DNA of 64,000 bases from Candidatus Aalborgiella aggregata (GCA_016705065.1 JADIYY010000001.1:1-64000); one strand, 5' to 3'. Positions 1-9,193 are shown, counted from the stretch's first letter. Notes: generated by a model not told the origin, from the sequence alone. Translations and numbers: made by a program.

Positions 1-726
1 TTTGGTTGGCACTGGCGCTGACGTTAAACGGTTTAGAGTCGATAATACAAACATCGCTGTCGAACAGGCTTGACGTGCACCTGGCGCTGAGCGTTGTGTG
101 CTGGGGAGCAACACTGCAGCCAGTTGCGGTGCTCTTACCTGGGTGCGCTTCTTGGGGGCTCTTGCGGCTGGAGCGGGTCTGACAGGTCTAACTTGTACAG
201 GCGCAGTGCTTGGCGGGCGGACTGGCTGAACGTTGGCAACAGGCGCACGATGAACCACAGCTGGACGCACATAATGTGGTTGGTTGTAAGGTCGATTGCT
301 CCAATATTGACGCTGTGGGTACCATGGGTAATTGGTGTAATAGTTGTCCCAATAATTGCCAAAAACGAAGGGTGTGATGCCGATGCCTATCACCGTTCCA
401 TAAGTCAACACAGGAACATGGTTACCTTGGTAGGCATAAATAATATTGCCCGCATAGAGCCAACCACGGTTGTCACCCACCGACACATCGCACCAATGGT
501 AGTTATCTATACAGCCCATGACGATGACACCCGCACCCGTTGGTAACCGTATGACGATGGGGTAATCCGTAGAAGGTCCTGCCCTCAGGTTGACAGATTT
601 GTTGGTATAGGCTTGCTGCTGAGCGTACGCCGCTGATGAGCCGAGGCTAGATAAGACGATGGCAGCAATAAAACCTGGAACTGTGGTTGTTGCAATGTTG
701 AGAATGCGTTTAATTTGATGTTTCAT
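1..726 (-). CDS. Secreted SH3-domain protein (3' end outside window)
   Basis: Reading the minus strand from the ATG at 724-726 gives an open frame of 242 codons that runs off the window edge without a stop. Residues 1-35 look like a signal peptide ending AYA|Q. Residues about 40-100 resemble a bacterial SH3 domain: NLRAGPSTDYP, then GCIDNYHWCDV and the closing WLYAGNI. After residue 110 it becomes rich in Tyr, Asn, Pro and Trp (NYWDNYYTNYPWYPQ), then a Pro/Arg/Val-rich tail. Such proteins usually act in the periplasm and bind the cell wall, but no enzyme is visible here. The last 40 residues are less typical, so a frameshift near the window edge cannot be excluded. The domain call is fairly sure; the role is not known. 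Confidence 0.7.
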   Translation of the reverse strand, partial: MKHQIKRILNIATTTVPGFIAAIVLSSLGSSAAYAQQQAYTNKSVNLRAGPSTDYPIVIRLPTGAGVIVMGCIDNYHWCDVSVGDNRGWLYAGNIIYAYQGNHVPVLTYGTVIGIGITPFVFGNYWDNYYTNYPWYPQRQYWSNRPYNQPHYVRPAVVHRAPVANVQPVRPPSTAPVQVRPVRPAPAARAPKKRTQVRAPQLAAVLLPSTQRSAPGARQACSTAMFVLSTLNRLTSAPVPTK

Positions 727-878
727 GTTACCCCTTCGAGTTGTTGGCACACAGAGAATTTTTAAATCCCATTTCTTCAGGCTTTGACTGTAGCGGTTGG
801 GACAACCAGTCGCTGTGCGCGAATCAAGCTAGTGTATGTAGGACAAAACCTTCAGAGATAAGTTCCTCGAAACAGCAT

Positions 879-942
879 GCTATAAATAACATAGCATACT
901 AGGCAATTAATATGCCGTCTAGAGGCTGATTTCTTATAAATT
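879..942 (+). repeat. Interspersed palindromic element, copy A
   Basis: It starts with the palindrome GCTAT..ATAGCA, continues with AGGCAATTAATATGCC and ends AGAGGCTGATTTCTTATAAATT. It abuts the last codon and stop of the GMC oxidoreductase remnant (stop at 943-945). Same family as the copies at 3639, 9329, 16806, 28200, 32369, 38729 and 55717. Intergenic copy. Confidence 0.8.
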
Positions 943-2486
943 TCAGATGACTTGCACAGCTTTGATCATGTCAGCAGCTTTTTCCGCGATCATGATGACG
1001 GGGGCATTGGTGTTACCGGCAACGATGCGTGGCATGATGGACGCATCCACACGCAAGCAAGCCGTCGATGCCATGCACGCGCAGCTCGCTGTCCACCACG
1101 TTCAGCGGGTCAGCACGAAGTCCATCTTGCGGGCCCATGCGGCGGCACCACTGGGTGGTAAATGGTGTCCGCTTTGAGTCGGATAAACGCTTCCAATTTC
1201 TGCATCGGATTTTGCTTGCAGAGATTGGTAATTCTTGACCTTTGTAACCGGCCAATGCCGGCTGGTTCATAATTTCGCGCATTTGTTTTGACCTTTGACC
1301 TGACGCTGCATGTCGTCTTTGTCGGCTAAAAATTAGGATCAATCAAAGGCGCAGACAAAGGGTTGTTGCTTGCCAGAGTCAAGCGGCCACGGCTTTTGGG
1401 ACGCAACAAACATACGTGGCACGAATAGCCGTGCCCAAAAGTCGTTTTGCGCCCGTGGTCAATCAACTTGCCCACCACAAAGTGCAATTGCAAATCAGGT
1501 GTCGGTAAAAATGCCTTTGACCATGCGCCATGCGCCAGACAAACTGAGTCCAAACGTGTCTTTTAATTCAGGCGCATTGATGACTTGCACCACGTCAATG
1601 TGGTCGTGCAAATTCTCACCCACACCGGGTAAATCGTGCACCAGAGAAATGTCGTGCTTTTGCAGATGTGCTGCCGGCCCAATGCCGGAAAGCATCAAGA
1701 TTTGTGGCGATTGCAAAGCACCGGCACTCAAGACCACTTCACGATTGGCGTGCACTGTTTCAATGCGCCTTCATGGCTGTATTCACTCCGATAGCGGTTT
1801 GCCTTCCATTAAAACGCGGGTGACGCAACTCCGGTAATGACGGTGAGGTTGGGGCGCGATAAGTTGGGTGTGATAGGCTTTGGCAGCGCTGTAGCGTTCG
1901 CCATTTTGTGGGTCACTTGGTACATGCCCACGCCTTCTTGCTCCTGGGCCATTGAAATCGGTGTTTCCGCGTAGCCAGCTTGTTTGGTGCTTCGACAAAT
2001 ATGGGGGACCAAACTTGTTTGGGCTGCGCAAATCCATCACATTCAAGGGGCCATCATTGCCATGTAAGCTTGCACTTTCAGCACCGAACGTGCGTTCGTT
2101 GTGCTCGGCTTTTTTGAAGTAGGGCAACACACTGGCGAAGTCCCAACCTGGGTTGCCTTCTGATGCCCAGTGGTCATAGTCAGCCTTGTGGCCACGGGTG
2201 TAAATCATGGCGTTGATGGAACTGGAGCCACCCATCACTTTGCCGCGTGGTACATAGCCTTGGCGACCATTAAGACCCACTTGCGGTACGGTCTCGAACC
2301 CCACATGGCGGCACCTGTGCTGGCCATGACTGCCAAACCACCGGGACAATGAATCAGCACGCTTTTGTCAACTGGACCGGCCTCAAGTAGCGCAACAGAT
2401 ACAGCTGGGTCTTCAGAGAGACGGGCTGCCAAAACGCAACCTGCTGAACCGCCGCCAACGATGATGTAGTCGTATGTTGTCGCCAT
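943..2486 (-). pseudogene. GMC-family FAD oxidoreductase (choline/alcohol dehydrogenase type), several frameshifts
   Basis: The start (ATG 2484-2486, weak AAGGAT upstream) encodes [23 protein letters not shown], the FAD dinucleotide-binding fold of GMC oxidoreductases. The rest is spread over several frames: [20 protein letters not shown] near 2250, [22 protein letters not shown] near 1700, a middle part near 1350, and the C-terminal [21 protein letters not shown] ending at a stop at 943-945. Joined, they span a full GMC protein of about 510 residues. I count at least four indels: one near 2312 where a base is missing in a GGGG run, and others near 1945, 1910 and 1830. The gene is broken unless the sequence is wrong. 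Intact relatives oxidise alcohols or choline with FAD. Confidence 0.85.
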
Positions 2487-2577
2487 ATTTTTAAATCCTT
2501 AATTGAATGTCTCTAATTTACCAATAGGCGTCATGGTAGCGAGCAAACGCCTTCTAAATTAAGGTGAGCGCTCCAAA

Positions 2578-2997
2578 TTAAGAGTGGCGCTCTGATTGCG
2601 AAACTTTGATTTCACGCACCTCATCGCGCAAATGGCTGACCAAATCGTGCAGCAAGCCGATTTCATGCAACAAATCGCGTTCTACTTGCTTTTCTTCCGC
2701 CTCAATGAAAAATGCCGCCACCGTGGCAGTCACCACCGATAACACAGACAAACCAAAAAACACCACCACAATCGCAAAAGCGCGTGATGCATGGGTGCTG
2801 GGCACTATGTCACCATAGCCCACAGTAGCAGCTGTGGTGAATGCCAACCACATGCCGTCGGCAAAAGTGTGTGCGCGTGGCTCAAGAATCCAAAAACCCA
2901 AACCGCCCAGCAGCATCAAAAATACGCAGAGAAGAAATGCATAAAGCAAGCCACGGCGCTGTAATAGTCGGATTCTTTTAAATTGGGTCTTTTTCAT
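2578..2997 (-). CDS. Two-helix potassium channel (Ion_trans_2)
   Basis: Chosen start MKKTQFKRIR gives 139 residues. A longer frame begins at 3102 but would overlap the divergent kinase start at 3064. The layout is that of a KcsA-like channel: outer helix LLYAFLLCVFLMLLGGLGFWIL, a pore loop with the K+ selectivity filter TVGYGD, an inner helix AFAIVVVFFGLSVLSVVTATVAAFF, and a charged, probably coiled-coil tail (EAEEKQVERDLLHEIGLLHD). It would form a tetrameric K+ channel in the inner membrane. No RCK or cyclic-nucleotide domain is visible, so gating is not evident. The start codon is the uncertain part. Confidence 0.8.
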   Translation of the reverse strand: MKKTQFKRIRLLQRRGLLYAFLLCVFLMLLGGLGFWILEPRAHTFADGMWLAFTTAATVGYGDIVPSTHASRAFAIVVVFFGLSVLSVVTATVAAFFIEAEEKQVERDLLHEIGLLHDLVSHLRDEVREIKVSQSERHS

Positions 2998-3063
2998 GCC
3001 CAATACTTTAACTGCTTTTATCGATGAAAGAATAGTAGCCGCAATTCCAACGACAATGGATGC

Positions 3064-4118
3064 ATGACTGTTCAAAGCGCAAATACACAACACCCATTTC
3101 AATCACTCACACCCGACGTGGTGCTGGACGCGCTTGCCAGCGTGGGCTTGTATGGCGATGGGCGCATGACGGCTTTGAGTTCCTACGAAAACCGCGTGTA
3201 TCAAGTTCACCTAGAGCATGGTTTAGAACGTGACACAGCTGCACCACATTCAGTGGTGGTCAAGTTTACCGCCCAGAACGCTGGACAGAAGCGCAAATCC
3301 GCGAAGAGCACAGCTTTAGTTTTGAGTTGATGTCGGCTGAAATCCCAGTTGTTGGCCCTCTGGTTTTGCTTGGCGATCATTTACACAGCCATGCAGGCTT
3401 CGCTTTCAGTGTGAGTCCACAACGCGGCGGCAGAGCGCCTGAGCTGGACGATTTTGAAGTGCTGGAATGGGTGGGGCGATTCTTGGCGCGCATCCACACC
3501 GTGGGTGCTGCGAAGCCTTTTGTTCATCGACCTGCATTGGATGTGCAAAGCTTTGGCACTGAATCCATGGAGTGGCTGTTAACGCACAACATGGTACCTT
3601 TAGACGTGCAAGCTCCGTGGCGTGAAAAATGCCAAAACGCTATAAATATAATAGCATCACAGGCATATTTTAAGCTGGATAAAGGCCAAAAAGACCATGA
3701 TATTGCAACCATACGTCTGCACGGCGACTGTCATCCTGGCAATATTTTGTGGACACCCACCGAAGCCCCCAACGGTGGTCCACACTTTGTTGATTTGGAC
3801 GATGCCAGAAGTGGCCCAGCGGTTCAAGATTTGTGGATGCTGTTGAGTGGTGACCGGCGACAACGTACCACGCAGTTGAGCGCACTGATTGACGGTTACG
3901 AACAATTTCGGCCGTTTGATCGGCGCGAGTTGGCTTTGATTGAACCCTTGCGCACGTTACGCCTGATTCACTACAGCGCATGGCTGGCACGCCGCTGGCA
4001 AGACCCGATTTTCCCTATCAACTTTCCGTGGTTTGGTAGCAGCGACTATTGGACTTCACAAATACACATGTTGGAAGAGCAAATCGAAGCGATGCAAGAA
4101 GAGCCGCTGATGGTTTAG
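3064..4118 (+). pseudogene. srkA: SrkA/YihE-type stress kinase (APH fold), single frameshift and internal repeat element
   Basis: The first frame (3064-3330) encodes LTPDVVLDALASVGLYGDGRM and SSYENRVYQVHLE, as in SrkA. The second (to 4118) carries RLHGDCHPGNILW, the catalytic loop, and FVDLDDARSGPAVQDLWMLL, the metal-binding segment. One base missing in a T run near 3265 explains the break: restoring it gives KFYRPERWTEAQIREEHSFSFELMSAEIPVVGPL. Family members are kinases tied to envelope or oxidative stress and cell survival. An interspersed element (3639-3697) sits inside the gene just before the catalytic loop and keeps the frame. The gene is either a recent pseudogene or intact with a homopolymer sequencing error. 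Confidence 0.8.
3639..3697 (+). repeat. Interspersed palindromic element, copy B (inside SrkA-like gene)
   Basis: GCTATAAATATAATAGCATC then CAGGCA match the family closely; the right half (TAAGCTGGATAAAGGCC) is more diverged. In the gene frame it encodes NAINIIASQAYFKLDKGQKD, similar in frame and sequence to the peptides from copies F and G. Confidence 0.75.
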
Positions 4119-4144
4119 CGGCTCAACCGAACAGAATGCTGAAC

Positions 4145-4933
4145 TTAAAAACGATACAGCAATGACACATTGCCACCAATGCTGCCTTTGCTGTCTACCA
4201 AGGGGCTTAGGCGAATGCTTTCGCCATAGTAACGGTAGCGCGCACCTAACAACAAGCTAACGCTGGGCGTGATGTTTGTTACGGCTGAGACACCTAAATT
4301 CAAATTGGTGGCACTACCGGCCTGGTAAGCAGGGCGGCTGGCAGTGGCTTCACTGCTGCTCACGCCAAAGTAATAGTTGGTCAATTTGGCACTATTCAAT
4401 TGGGCGCTCAGATAAGGTGAAAACGTCCATTTGCCTATGGCGCTGTCAGTGCTGATGCGCCAGCCAACACCCACTTCAGAGCGCATACCTTTGCTGTTGC
4501 CTGTGGCGTCCACACCCGTCTCAGCCCAAAACTGTCCCACAGGTGTGGTGTACTTGACGCCCACACCCAATAACAAACTGGGGTCACGTCGTGACATGCC
4601 GGTGAAGACGGCGCCGTCCGCCGCTTTGTATCCTTGCAAAAGTAAATCAGCTCGCAGGTTGACTGAAAAGGCTTTGTTGGCAGGATTGGTCACAAGGAAC
4701 TCAGCACTGGTGCCGCGCAATGAAAAACGCGGGGTTTGAATGCGCACGGCAGGAATCAAGGTCGTTTTAAGACCAATACCTTTATAGCCTTCATCAGAAG
4801 GAATCACACCGAGTCCGATACCGTAATTGGTGTCTGAGACTTTGGCTTGCGCCAGCGCTTCAATTGGCGCTGCCAAAAATGCACAAGCGATGCAAGTGCT
4901 TGCGATGCTTTTAGATAAATTAAGTTGATACAT
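4145..4933 (-). CDS. MipA/OmpV family outer-membrane protein
   Basis: 262 residues. Residues 1-29 form a signal peptide (cleavage near ALAQA). The mature part has the alternating pattern of an outer-membrane beta-barrel: LGLGVIPSDEGYKGIGL, SLLLGVGVKYTTPVGQFWAE, VGVGWRI, and the C-terminal GNVSLLYRF ending in Phe, as barrel proteins do for BAM recognition. The segment LLLGARYRYYGESIRLSPLVD matches the MipA/OmpV pattern. Family members are linked to peptidoglycan-enzyme scaffolding (MipA) or are osmoregulated porin-like proteins (OmpV); the substrate here is unknown. It is transcribed away from the Lcl lipoprotein cluster. Confidence 0.85.
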   Translation of the reverse strand: MYQLNLSKSIASTCIACAFLAAPIEALAQAKVSDTNYGIGLGVIPSDEGYKGIGLKTTLIPAVRIQTPRFSLRGTSAEFLVTNPANKAFSVNLRADLLLQGYKAADGAVFTGMSRRDPSLLLGVGVKYTTPVGQFWAETGVDATGNSKGMRSEVGVGWRISTDSAIGKWTFSPYLSAQLNSAKLTNYYFGVSSSEATASRPAYQAGSATNLNLGVSAVTNITPSVSLLLGARYRYYGESIRLSPLVDSKGSIGGNVSLLYRF

Positions 4934-5105
4934 CTTGAAAACTCCTTGGTGCGCATCTGTTGGTCATTAGTCTTGTCAGTCAAGTCTAACATTCTTCTTG
5001 CTTGTGTTGACCTGCATCAAACACTCAAGGTATCTGAGATTCACAATGAACCAAGTGAACTAAATAAAAGTTCGGTCGATTTTTCAACGTTACCAGAGGA
5101 TTTTT

Positions 5106-6128
5106 ATGTTCATTCTTCAATCAACTCGCCACTTGAAACTGATCACCAGTTTGGGACTGGCAGTGAGCATCGCTTTGTTCGGTGCATGTAGCAGTTCAGA
5201 CTCCACGAAAGTGGAGGCTGACTTCCAGATCAATAGTGTCAAGGGAACGGTCTCTGGGCAAAATGTCACCATTGATTTAACTGCCAAAGAAGCCTGCACG
5301 GATCTGACCAACCTGGTCGCTGACGTTGAAGCCTATGGCGCCAGCGTCAGCCCAAACCCTAAAGTGGCACGCGACTACAGTCAGCCCGTGAAATTCACAG
5401 TGACAGCGCCAGACGGTACGCAGGTGGTTTACACGGTGACAGTCAAAGGAAACAGCTGCGGCTATACGCCACCACCAACACCCACATCATGCACACCTGC
5501 AGCCATCGGCACAACAGGTTACAGCTTGGTATTTAAAGGCTGCGATGCCAACAACGTGGCCACCTACTACGATAAAACCGAATGCGTGCGAGACAACGGC
5601 ACAGGCTTGATTTGGCAAGGGCAAACTGGTCCTGGCACAGGATTGCGTGGTAATGACCAATTCAAATCAAACTTTGACAGCACTTCTGCTTTGCAAAAAT
5701 GGGATGGCAGCAATTGGGTAGCGCCAACTACAGAGGATATCAATGCTGATACCAATTCAGTCGGTTTTAAAAACGCCATCAATAGTACAAATCTGTGTGG
5801 TGGTAACAATTGGCGCATGCCTACATTTGGGGAATTGGCTTGCTTGGTTAAAGGAGAAAAGCCAGCAATAGACCAAGAATGGTTTCCATATGTCGCGAAT
5901 AGTCAAGTAGCTGCTTATTGGACTTCAACGCCCTTTACGTTACCTTTTAATGCTTTTGTTCCATTTGATATTGAATTAACTGATCACAAAGCTTTTTATG
6001 TCAATTTTTATTTTGGCTACGGCAACATCTATTACCGTGACAAAACTTACTCTCCAAATTGGTTGGTAATGCTGGTTCGAGGAACATCAGCAACCTCATG
6101 CCAAATTCCTTACGAAAGCAACGGTTGA
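5106..6128 (+). CDS. Lcl_C (DUF1566) lipoprotein, paralog 1
   Basis: 340 residues; ATG preceded by AGAGGA. Lipobox FGAC puts the lipidated Cys at residue 28. Residues 35-125 form a beta-rich module (VEADFQINSVKGTVSGQNVTIDL, then DGTQVVYTVTVKG), followed by a Pro linker and the Lcl_C/DUF1566 domain from about 150 (TECVRDNGTGLIWQGQT, NLCGGNNWRMPTFGELACLV, AYWTST, LVMLVRG). Lcl_C is named after a Legionella collagen-like surface protein; its exact function is unknown. The N-terminal 180 codons are almost identical to paralogs 2 and 3, while the last 90 residues differ strongly. Probably exposed at the cell surface or in the periplasm. Confidence 0.85.
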   Translation: MFILQSTRHLKLITSLGLAVSIALFGACSSSDSTKVEADFQINSVKGTVSGQNVTIDLTAKEACTDLTNLVADVEAYGASVSPNPKVARDYSQPVKFTVTAPDGTQVVYTVTVKGNSCGYTPPPTPTSCTPAAIGTTGYSLVFKGCDANNVATYYDKTECVRDNGTGLIWQGQTGPGTGLRGNDQFKSNFDSTSALQKWDGSNWVAPTTEDINADTNSVGFKNAINSTNLCGGNNWRMPTFGELACLVKGEKPAIDQEWFPYVANSQVAAYWTSTPFTLPFNAFVPFDIELTDHKAFYVNFYFGYGNIYYRDKTYSPNWLVMLVRGTSATSCQIPYESNG

Positions 6129-6348
6129 AAAGAGAGCAGGTTTGCATGTGTCATTTCAAACTGTTAACAATAAATCAACACCCCATATCTGTGGGGCATT
6201 TGATGAAAGCAATGAACAAAACTACAGCCACTTTTTTAAAAAACTCTTGAGTGTTTGACTAACAACAAAACTTGTAAAACAGTCACGATTCACAATGAAT
6301 CAGACAACAAAATTCGACCAGTTTATTAACTTGACTAAAGGAGCTTTT

Positions 6349-6471
6349 ATGTTGATATTTCAATCTTCTCGCCCCCTCAAAGTAATCACCTGTTTGGGGT
6401 TGGCATTAAGTATCGCTTTGCTCGGTGCATGTAGCAGCTCAGACCCCACGAAAGAGACGCTTTTTTTATAG
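6349..6471 (+). pseudogene. Truncated 5' copy of the Lcl_C lipoprotein (signal peptide only)
   Basis: ATG with a GGAG site encodes a 40-residue frame: a signal peptide and lipobox almost identical to paralog 3 (MLIFQSSRPLK, LLGACSSSDPTK), then a switch after the codons for DPTK to the unrelated tail ETLFL and a stop. The breakpoint lies in a stretch (6433-6454) that recurs exactly at 6702-6723, inside paralog 2. So this is the orphaned 5' end of a paralog, left by insertion or recombination. It might still yield a small lipopeptide, but I treat it as a remnant. Confidence 0.7.
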
Positions 6472-6617
6472 GGTGATATGCCTTGTATTTAGAGTAATTT
6501 TTCTAACTATTCCGAACGCAATTTTGACTTATATCAAGCCAAGCATTTACAGCAAGCGCAGGATGGAAATGTGCAGATGGTTCTCTGTGTTTTCTAAGTT
6601 AACTAAAAGGAGTTTTT

Positions 6618-7625
6618 ATGGATATGCACCTTACAAAAATATTTGTAAAACAGCTTGCGGCTTTAGGTGTTGCAGCGTGTATAGGCTTGCTTAGTGCATG
6701 CAGCAGCTCAGACCCCACGAAAGTGGAGGCTGACTTTCAAATCAACAGCGTCAAGGGCAGCGTCTCTGGTTTAGAAGTAACCATTGATTTAACTGCCAAA
6801 GAAGCCTGCACGGATCTGACCAACCTGGTCGCTGACGTTGAAGCCTATGGCGCCAGCGTCAGCCCAAACCCTAAAGTGGCACGCGACTACAGTCAGCCCG
6901 TGAAATTCACAGTGACAGCGCCAGACGGTACGCAGGTGGTTTACACGGTGACAGTCAAAGGCAACAGTTGCGGCTATACGCCACCACCAACACCCACATC
7001 ATGCACACCTGCAGCCATCGGCACAACGGGTTACAGCTTGGTGTTTAAAGGCTGCGATGCCAACAACGTTGCCACCTACTACGATAAAACCGAGTGCGTG
7101 CGGGACAACAGAACTGGTTTGATCTGGCAAGGGCAAACAGCTGCGGGTGCGGGTACCTTGCGAGACAATGACAAGCGTTATACCAATTACGACAGCACCA
7201 CCGTTCCACAAAAATGGGACGGAAGTGAAGTGCAAATTGCCAGTCAAGAGGAAGTTGATGCTGCTAACAACTCTATAGGTTTCAAAAACGTGATCAATGC
7301 CAGCAATCTGTGCGGTGGCAATGATTGGCGCGTGCCTGCTTTAGAAGAATTGGCATGCCTTGTAATCACAGGGACTAGTCCAACGATAGACCAAGTGTGG
7401 TTTCCAAATATGGTTACCTCAAAACCTCAATTTTGGACATCCACATCATCTGAAGAATCCTTTCAAACGGCTTATTCACCCTTTGTCATGAGAGTAGATC
7501 TATATGCGAGCTATGTGGATTTCAAATATGGTTATAGCGAAGGGGCGAGCCGAAGTGCTGAAAAGAGTTTGCGTTTGGTGCGCGGTACTGCCAGCAAAAC
7601 ATGCAGTTTGGCCGGCGCTGCTTAG
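6618..7625 (+). CDS. Lcl_C (DUF1566) lipoprotein, paralog 2
   Basis: 335 residues; ATG preceded by AAAAGGAG. Lipobox LSAC with the Cys at residue 28, but the signal peptide (MDMHLTKIFVKQLAALGVAA) differs from paralogs 1 and 3 although the mature part resumes identically at CSSSDPTKVEADF. This suggests the signal peptide was exchanged. Then come the shared beta module, the PPPTPTSC linker and an Lcl_C domain (NRTGLIWQGQT, NLCGGNDWRVPALEELACLV, FWTSTS, SLRLVRGTASKTC). The C-terminal 100 residues are distinct from paralog 1 and partly shared with paralog 3 at the very end (ASKTCSLAGA). Confidence 0.85.
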   Translation: MDMHLTKIFVKQLAALGVAACIGLLSACSSSDPTKVEADFQINSVKGSVSGLEVTIDLTAKEACTDLTNLVADVEAYGASVSPNPKVARDYSQPVKFTVTAPDGTQVVYTVTVKGNSCGYTPPPTPTSCTPAAIGTTGYSLVFKGCDANNVATYYDKTECVRDNRTGLIWQGQTAAGAGTLRDNDKRYTNYDSTTVPQKWDGSEVQIASQEEVDAANNSIGFKNVINASNLCGGNDWRVPALEELACLVITGTSPTIDQVWFPNMVTSKPQFWTSTSSEESFQTAYSPFVMRVDLYASYVDFKYGYSEGASRSAEKSLRLVRGTASKTCSLAGAA

Positions 7626-7662
7626 TCGATAAAAGTTTAATGTTTTAATTTTTAGGAGAAAT

Positions 7663-7980
7663 ATGATGAAACAATTCCGTCGTTTAGTTCTTATCGCCAG
7701 TGCATTGTTGGCCTTGTCACCACTGGCTATGGCGCAACAAAATTGCGCTGCAACATACAACAGCAATTTGGGGGTGTGCCGCAGCGAACATCAGCCGCAA
7801 TGCACAGCAGCCACCAACTACGCAAACAAATATTGCGCTGGGAGGTCGGTTGAGGATCGCCGCAAATGCCGTGAATACAGTGCTAAACGCGATCAGCGTT
7901 GCGCAGAAATGGGCAGTTGCCGTCGTCAGGCAAATGCTGCCTATCAAACCTGTCTGAGCCAGCAGAAACGCAAGCCTTAA
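7663..7980 (+). CDS. Small Cys-rich secreted protein of unknown function
   Basis: 105 residues; ATG after TTTAGGAG. Residues 1-24 are a clear signal peptide (LIASALLALSPLAMAQQ). The mature part has nine Cys, with spacing suggesting periplasmic disulfides (NCAATYN, GVCRSEH, PQCTA, KYCAG, RKCREY, QRCAEM, GSCRRQ, QTCLSQ), and is basic at the C-terminus (QQKRKP). It lies between two Lcl_C paralogs, 37 nt after the first, so it may be co-transcribed. I do not recognise the family. Confidence 0.65.
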   Translation: MMKQFRRLVLIASALLALSPLAMAQQNCAATYNSNLGVCRSEHQPQCTAATNYANKYCAGRSVEDRRKCREYSAKRDQRCAEMGSCRRQANAAYQTCLSQQKRKP

Positions 7981-8142
7981 TCAGCTTGCCGCAATCCATG
8001 CACATGTGGGTTGCGTTTCTCAGTTATTGCGGTCTTGGCTGTATCGCATAACCTTGCTTTATATCGAACAACCACAGTACCTTGTGGGCATCATGAATCA
8101 AACAAAGGATTCAGTTTTGTTTTAATAGTATTAGGAGTTTCT

Positions 8143-9150
8143 ATGTTGATATTTCAATCTTCTCGCCCCCTCAAACTGATCTCTAGTTTGGGACTGGCAG
8201 TGAGCATCGCTTTGCTTGGTGCGTGTAGCAGCTCAGACCCCACGAAAGTGGAGGCTGACTTCCAGATCAATAGTGTCAAGGGAACGGTCTCTGGGCAAAA
8301 TGTCACCATTGATTTAACTGCCAAAGAAGCCTGCACGGATCTGACCAACCTAGTCGCTGACGTTGAAGCTTATGGCGCCAGCGTTAGCCCAGATCCTAAA
8401 GTGGCACGCGACTACAGTCAGCCCGTTAAATTCACAGTGACAGCGCCAGACGGTACGCAGGTGGTTTACACGGTGACAGTCAAAGGCAACAGTTGCGGCT
8501 ATACGCCACCACCAACACCCACATCATGCACACCTGCAGCCATCGGCACAACAGGTTACAGCTTGGTATTTAAAGGCTGCGATGCCAACAACGTGGCCAC
8601 CTACTACGACAAAACCGAATGCGTGCGAGACAACAGCACAGGTTTAATCTGGCAAGGGCAAACAGCTGCGGGTGCGGGTACCTTGCGAGACAATGACAAG
8701 CGCTATACCAATTACGACAGCACCACCATTCCACAAAAATGGGATGGTACCAATTTGGTAATTCCCAACCAAAGCGATATCGATGCGGCCACGAACTCTA
8801 TAGGTTTCAAAAACGCAATCAATACTAGCAATCTGTGCGGTGGCAATGATTGGCGTGTGCCTGCACTGAACGAATTGGCTTGTTTGGTTGTAGGTGATGA
8901 AACACCCTACATTGATTTGTTTTGGTTCCCCAATACCGTCGTTGGCAAGCCACCCTATTGGACTTCAACAACTTTTGATGAATTTCAACCAAGAACATAT
9001 TCACCTTTGACGACAATTCTAGGCTTAAGAGCTAACTATATAAATTTTGAAGCGGGTTATGTTGATTATGCTGTCAGATACAGCGAAATGAGTGTTAGAT
9101 TGGTACGCGGTAATGCCAGCAAAACGTGTAGTTTGGCCGGAGCTACATGA
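8143..9150 (+). CDS. Lcl_C (DUF1566) lipoprotein, paralog 3
   Basis: The frame is open from 8011, but the ATG at 8143 follows TTAGGAG and starts the conserved MLIFQSSRPLKLISSLGLAV signal peptide, giving 335 residues with lipobox LLGAC (Cys 28). The N-terminal module and linker are almost identical to paralog 1. The Lcl_C domain (NSTGLIWQGQT, NLCGGNDWRVPALNELACLV, PYWTSTT, SVRLVRGNASKTC) is closest to paralog 2, with a variable stretch between residues 270 and 320. A short hairpin follows before the convergent DUF4149 gene. Confidence 0.85.
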   Translation: MLIFQSSRPLKLISSLGLAVSIALLGACSSSDPTKVEADFQINSVKGTVSGQNVTIDLTAKEACTDLTNLVADVEAYGASVSPDPKVARDYSQPVKFTVTAPDGTQVVYTVTVKGNSCGYTPPPTPTSCTPAAIGTTGYSLVFKGCDANNVATYYDKTECVRDNSTGLIWQGQTAAGAGTLRDNDKRYTNYDSTTIPQKWDGTNLVIPNQSDIDAATNSIGFKNAINTSNLCGGNDWRVPALNELACLVVGDETPYIDLFWFPNTVVGKPPYWTSTTFDEFQPRTYSPLTTILGLRANYINFEAGYVDYAVRYSEMSVRLVRGNASKTCSLAGAT

Positions 9151-9168
9151 TTTGTAAATAGAAGGACA

Positions 9169-9193
9169 GTGGAAAGCTTAGCGCACTTTCCAC
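9169..9193. terminator. Hairpin between convergent genes
   Basis: Arms GTGGAAAG (9169-9176) and CTTTCCAC (9186-9193) flank a short loop and cover the stop codon of the minus-strand DUF4149 gene. No strong U-tract follows on either strand, so terminator function is only likely. Confidence 0.4.

Noticed and set aside
5106..9150. Diversity-generating retroelement acting on the Lcl_C tails
   Set aside because: Variable C-terminal tails invite this idea, but there is no reverse transcriptase, no template repeat and no adenine-specific change pattern in the window.
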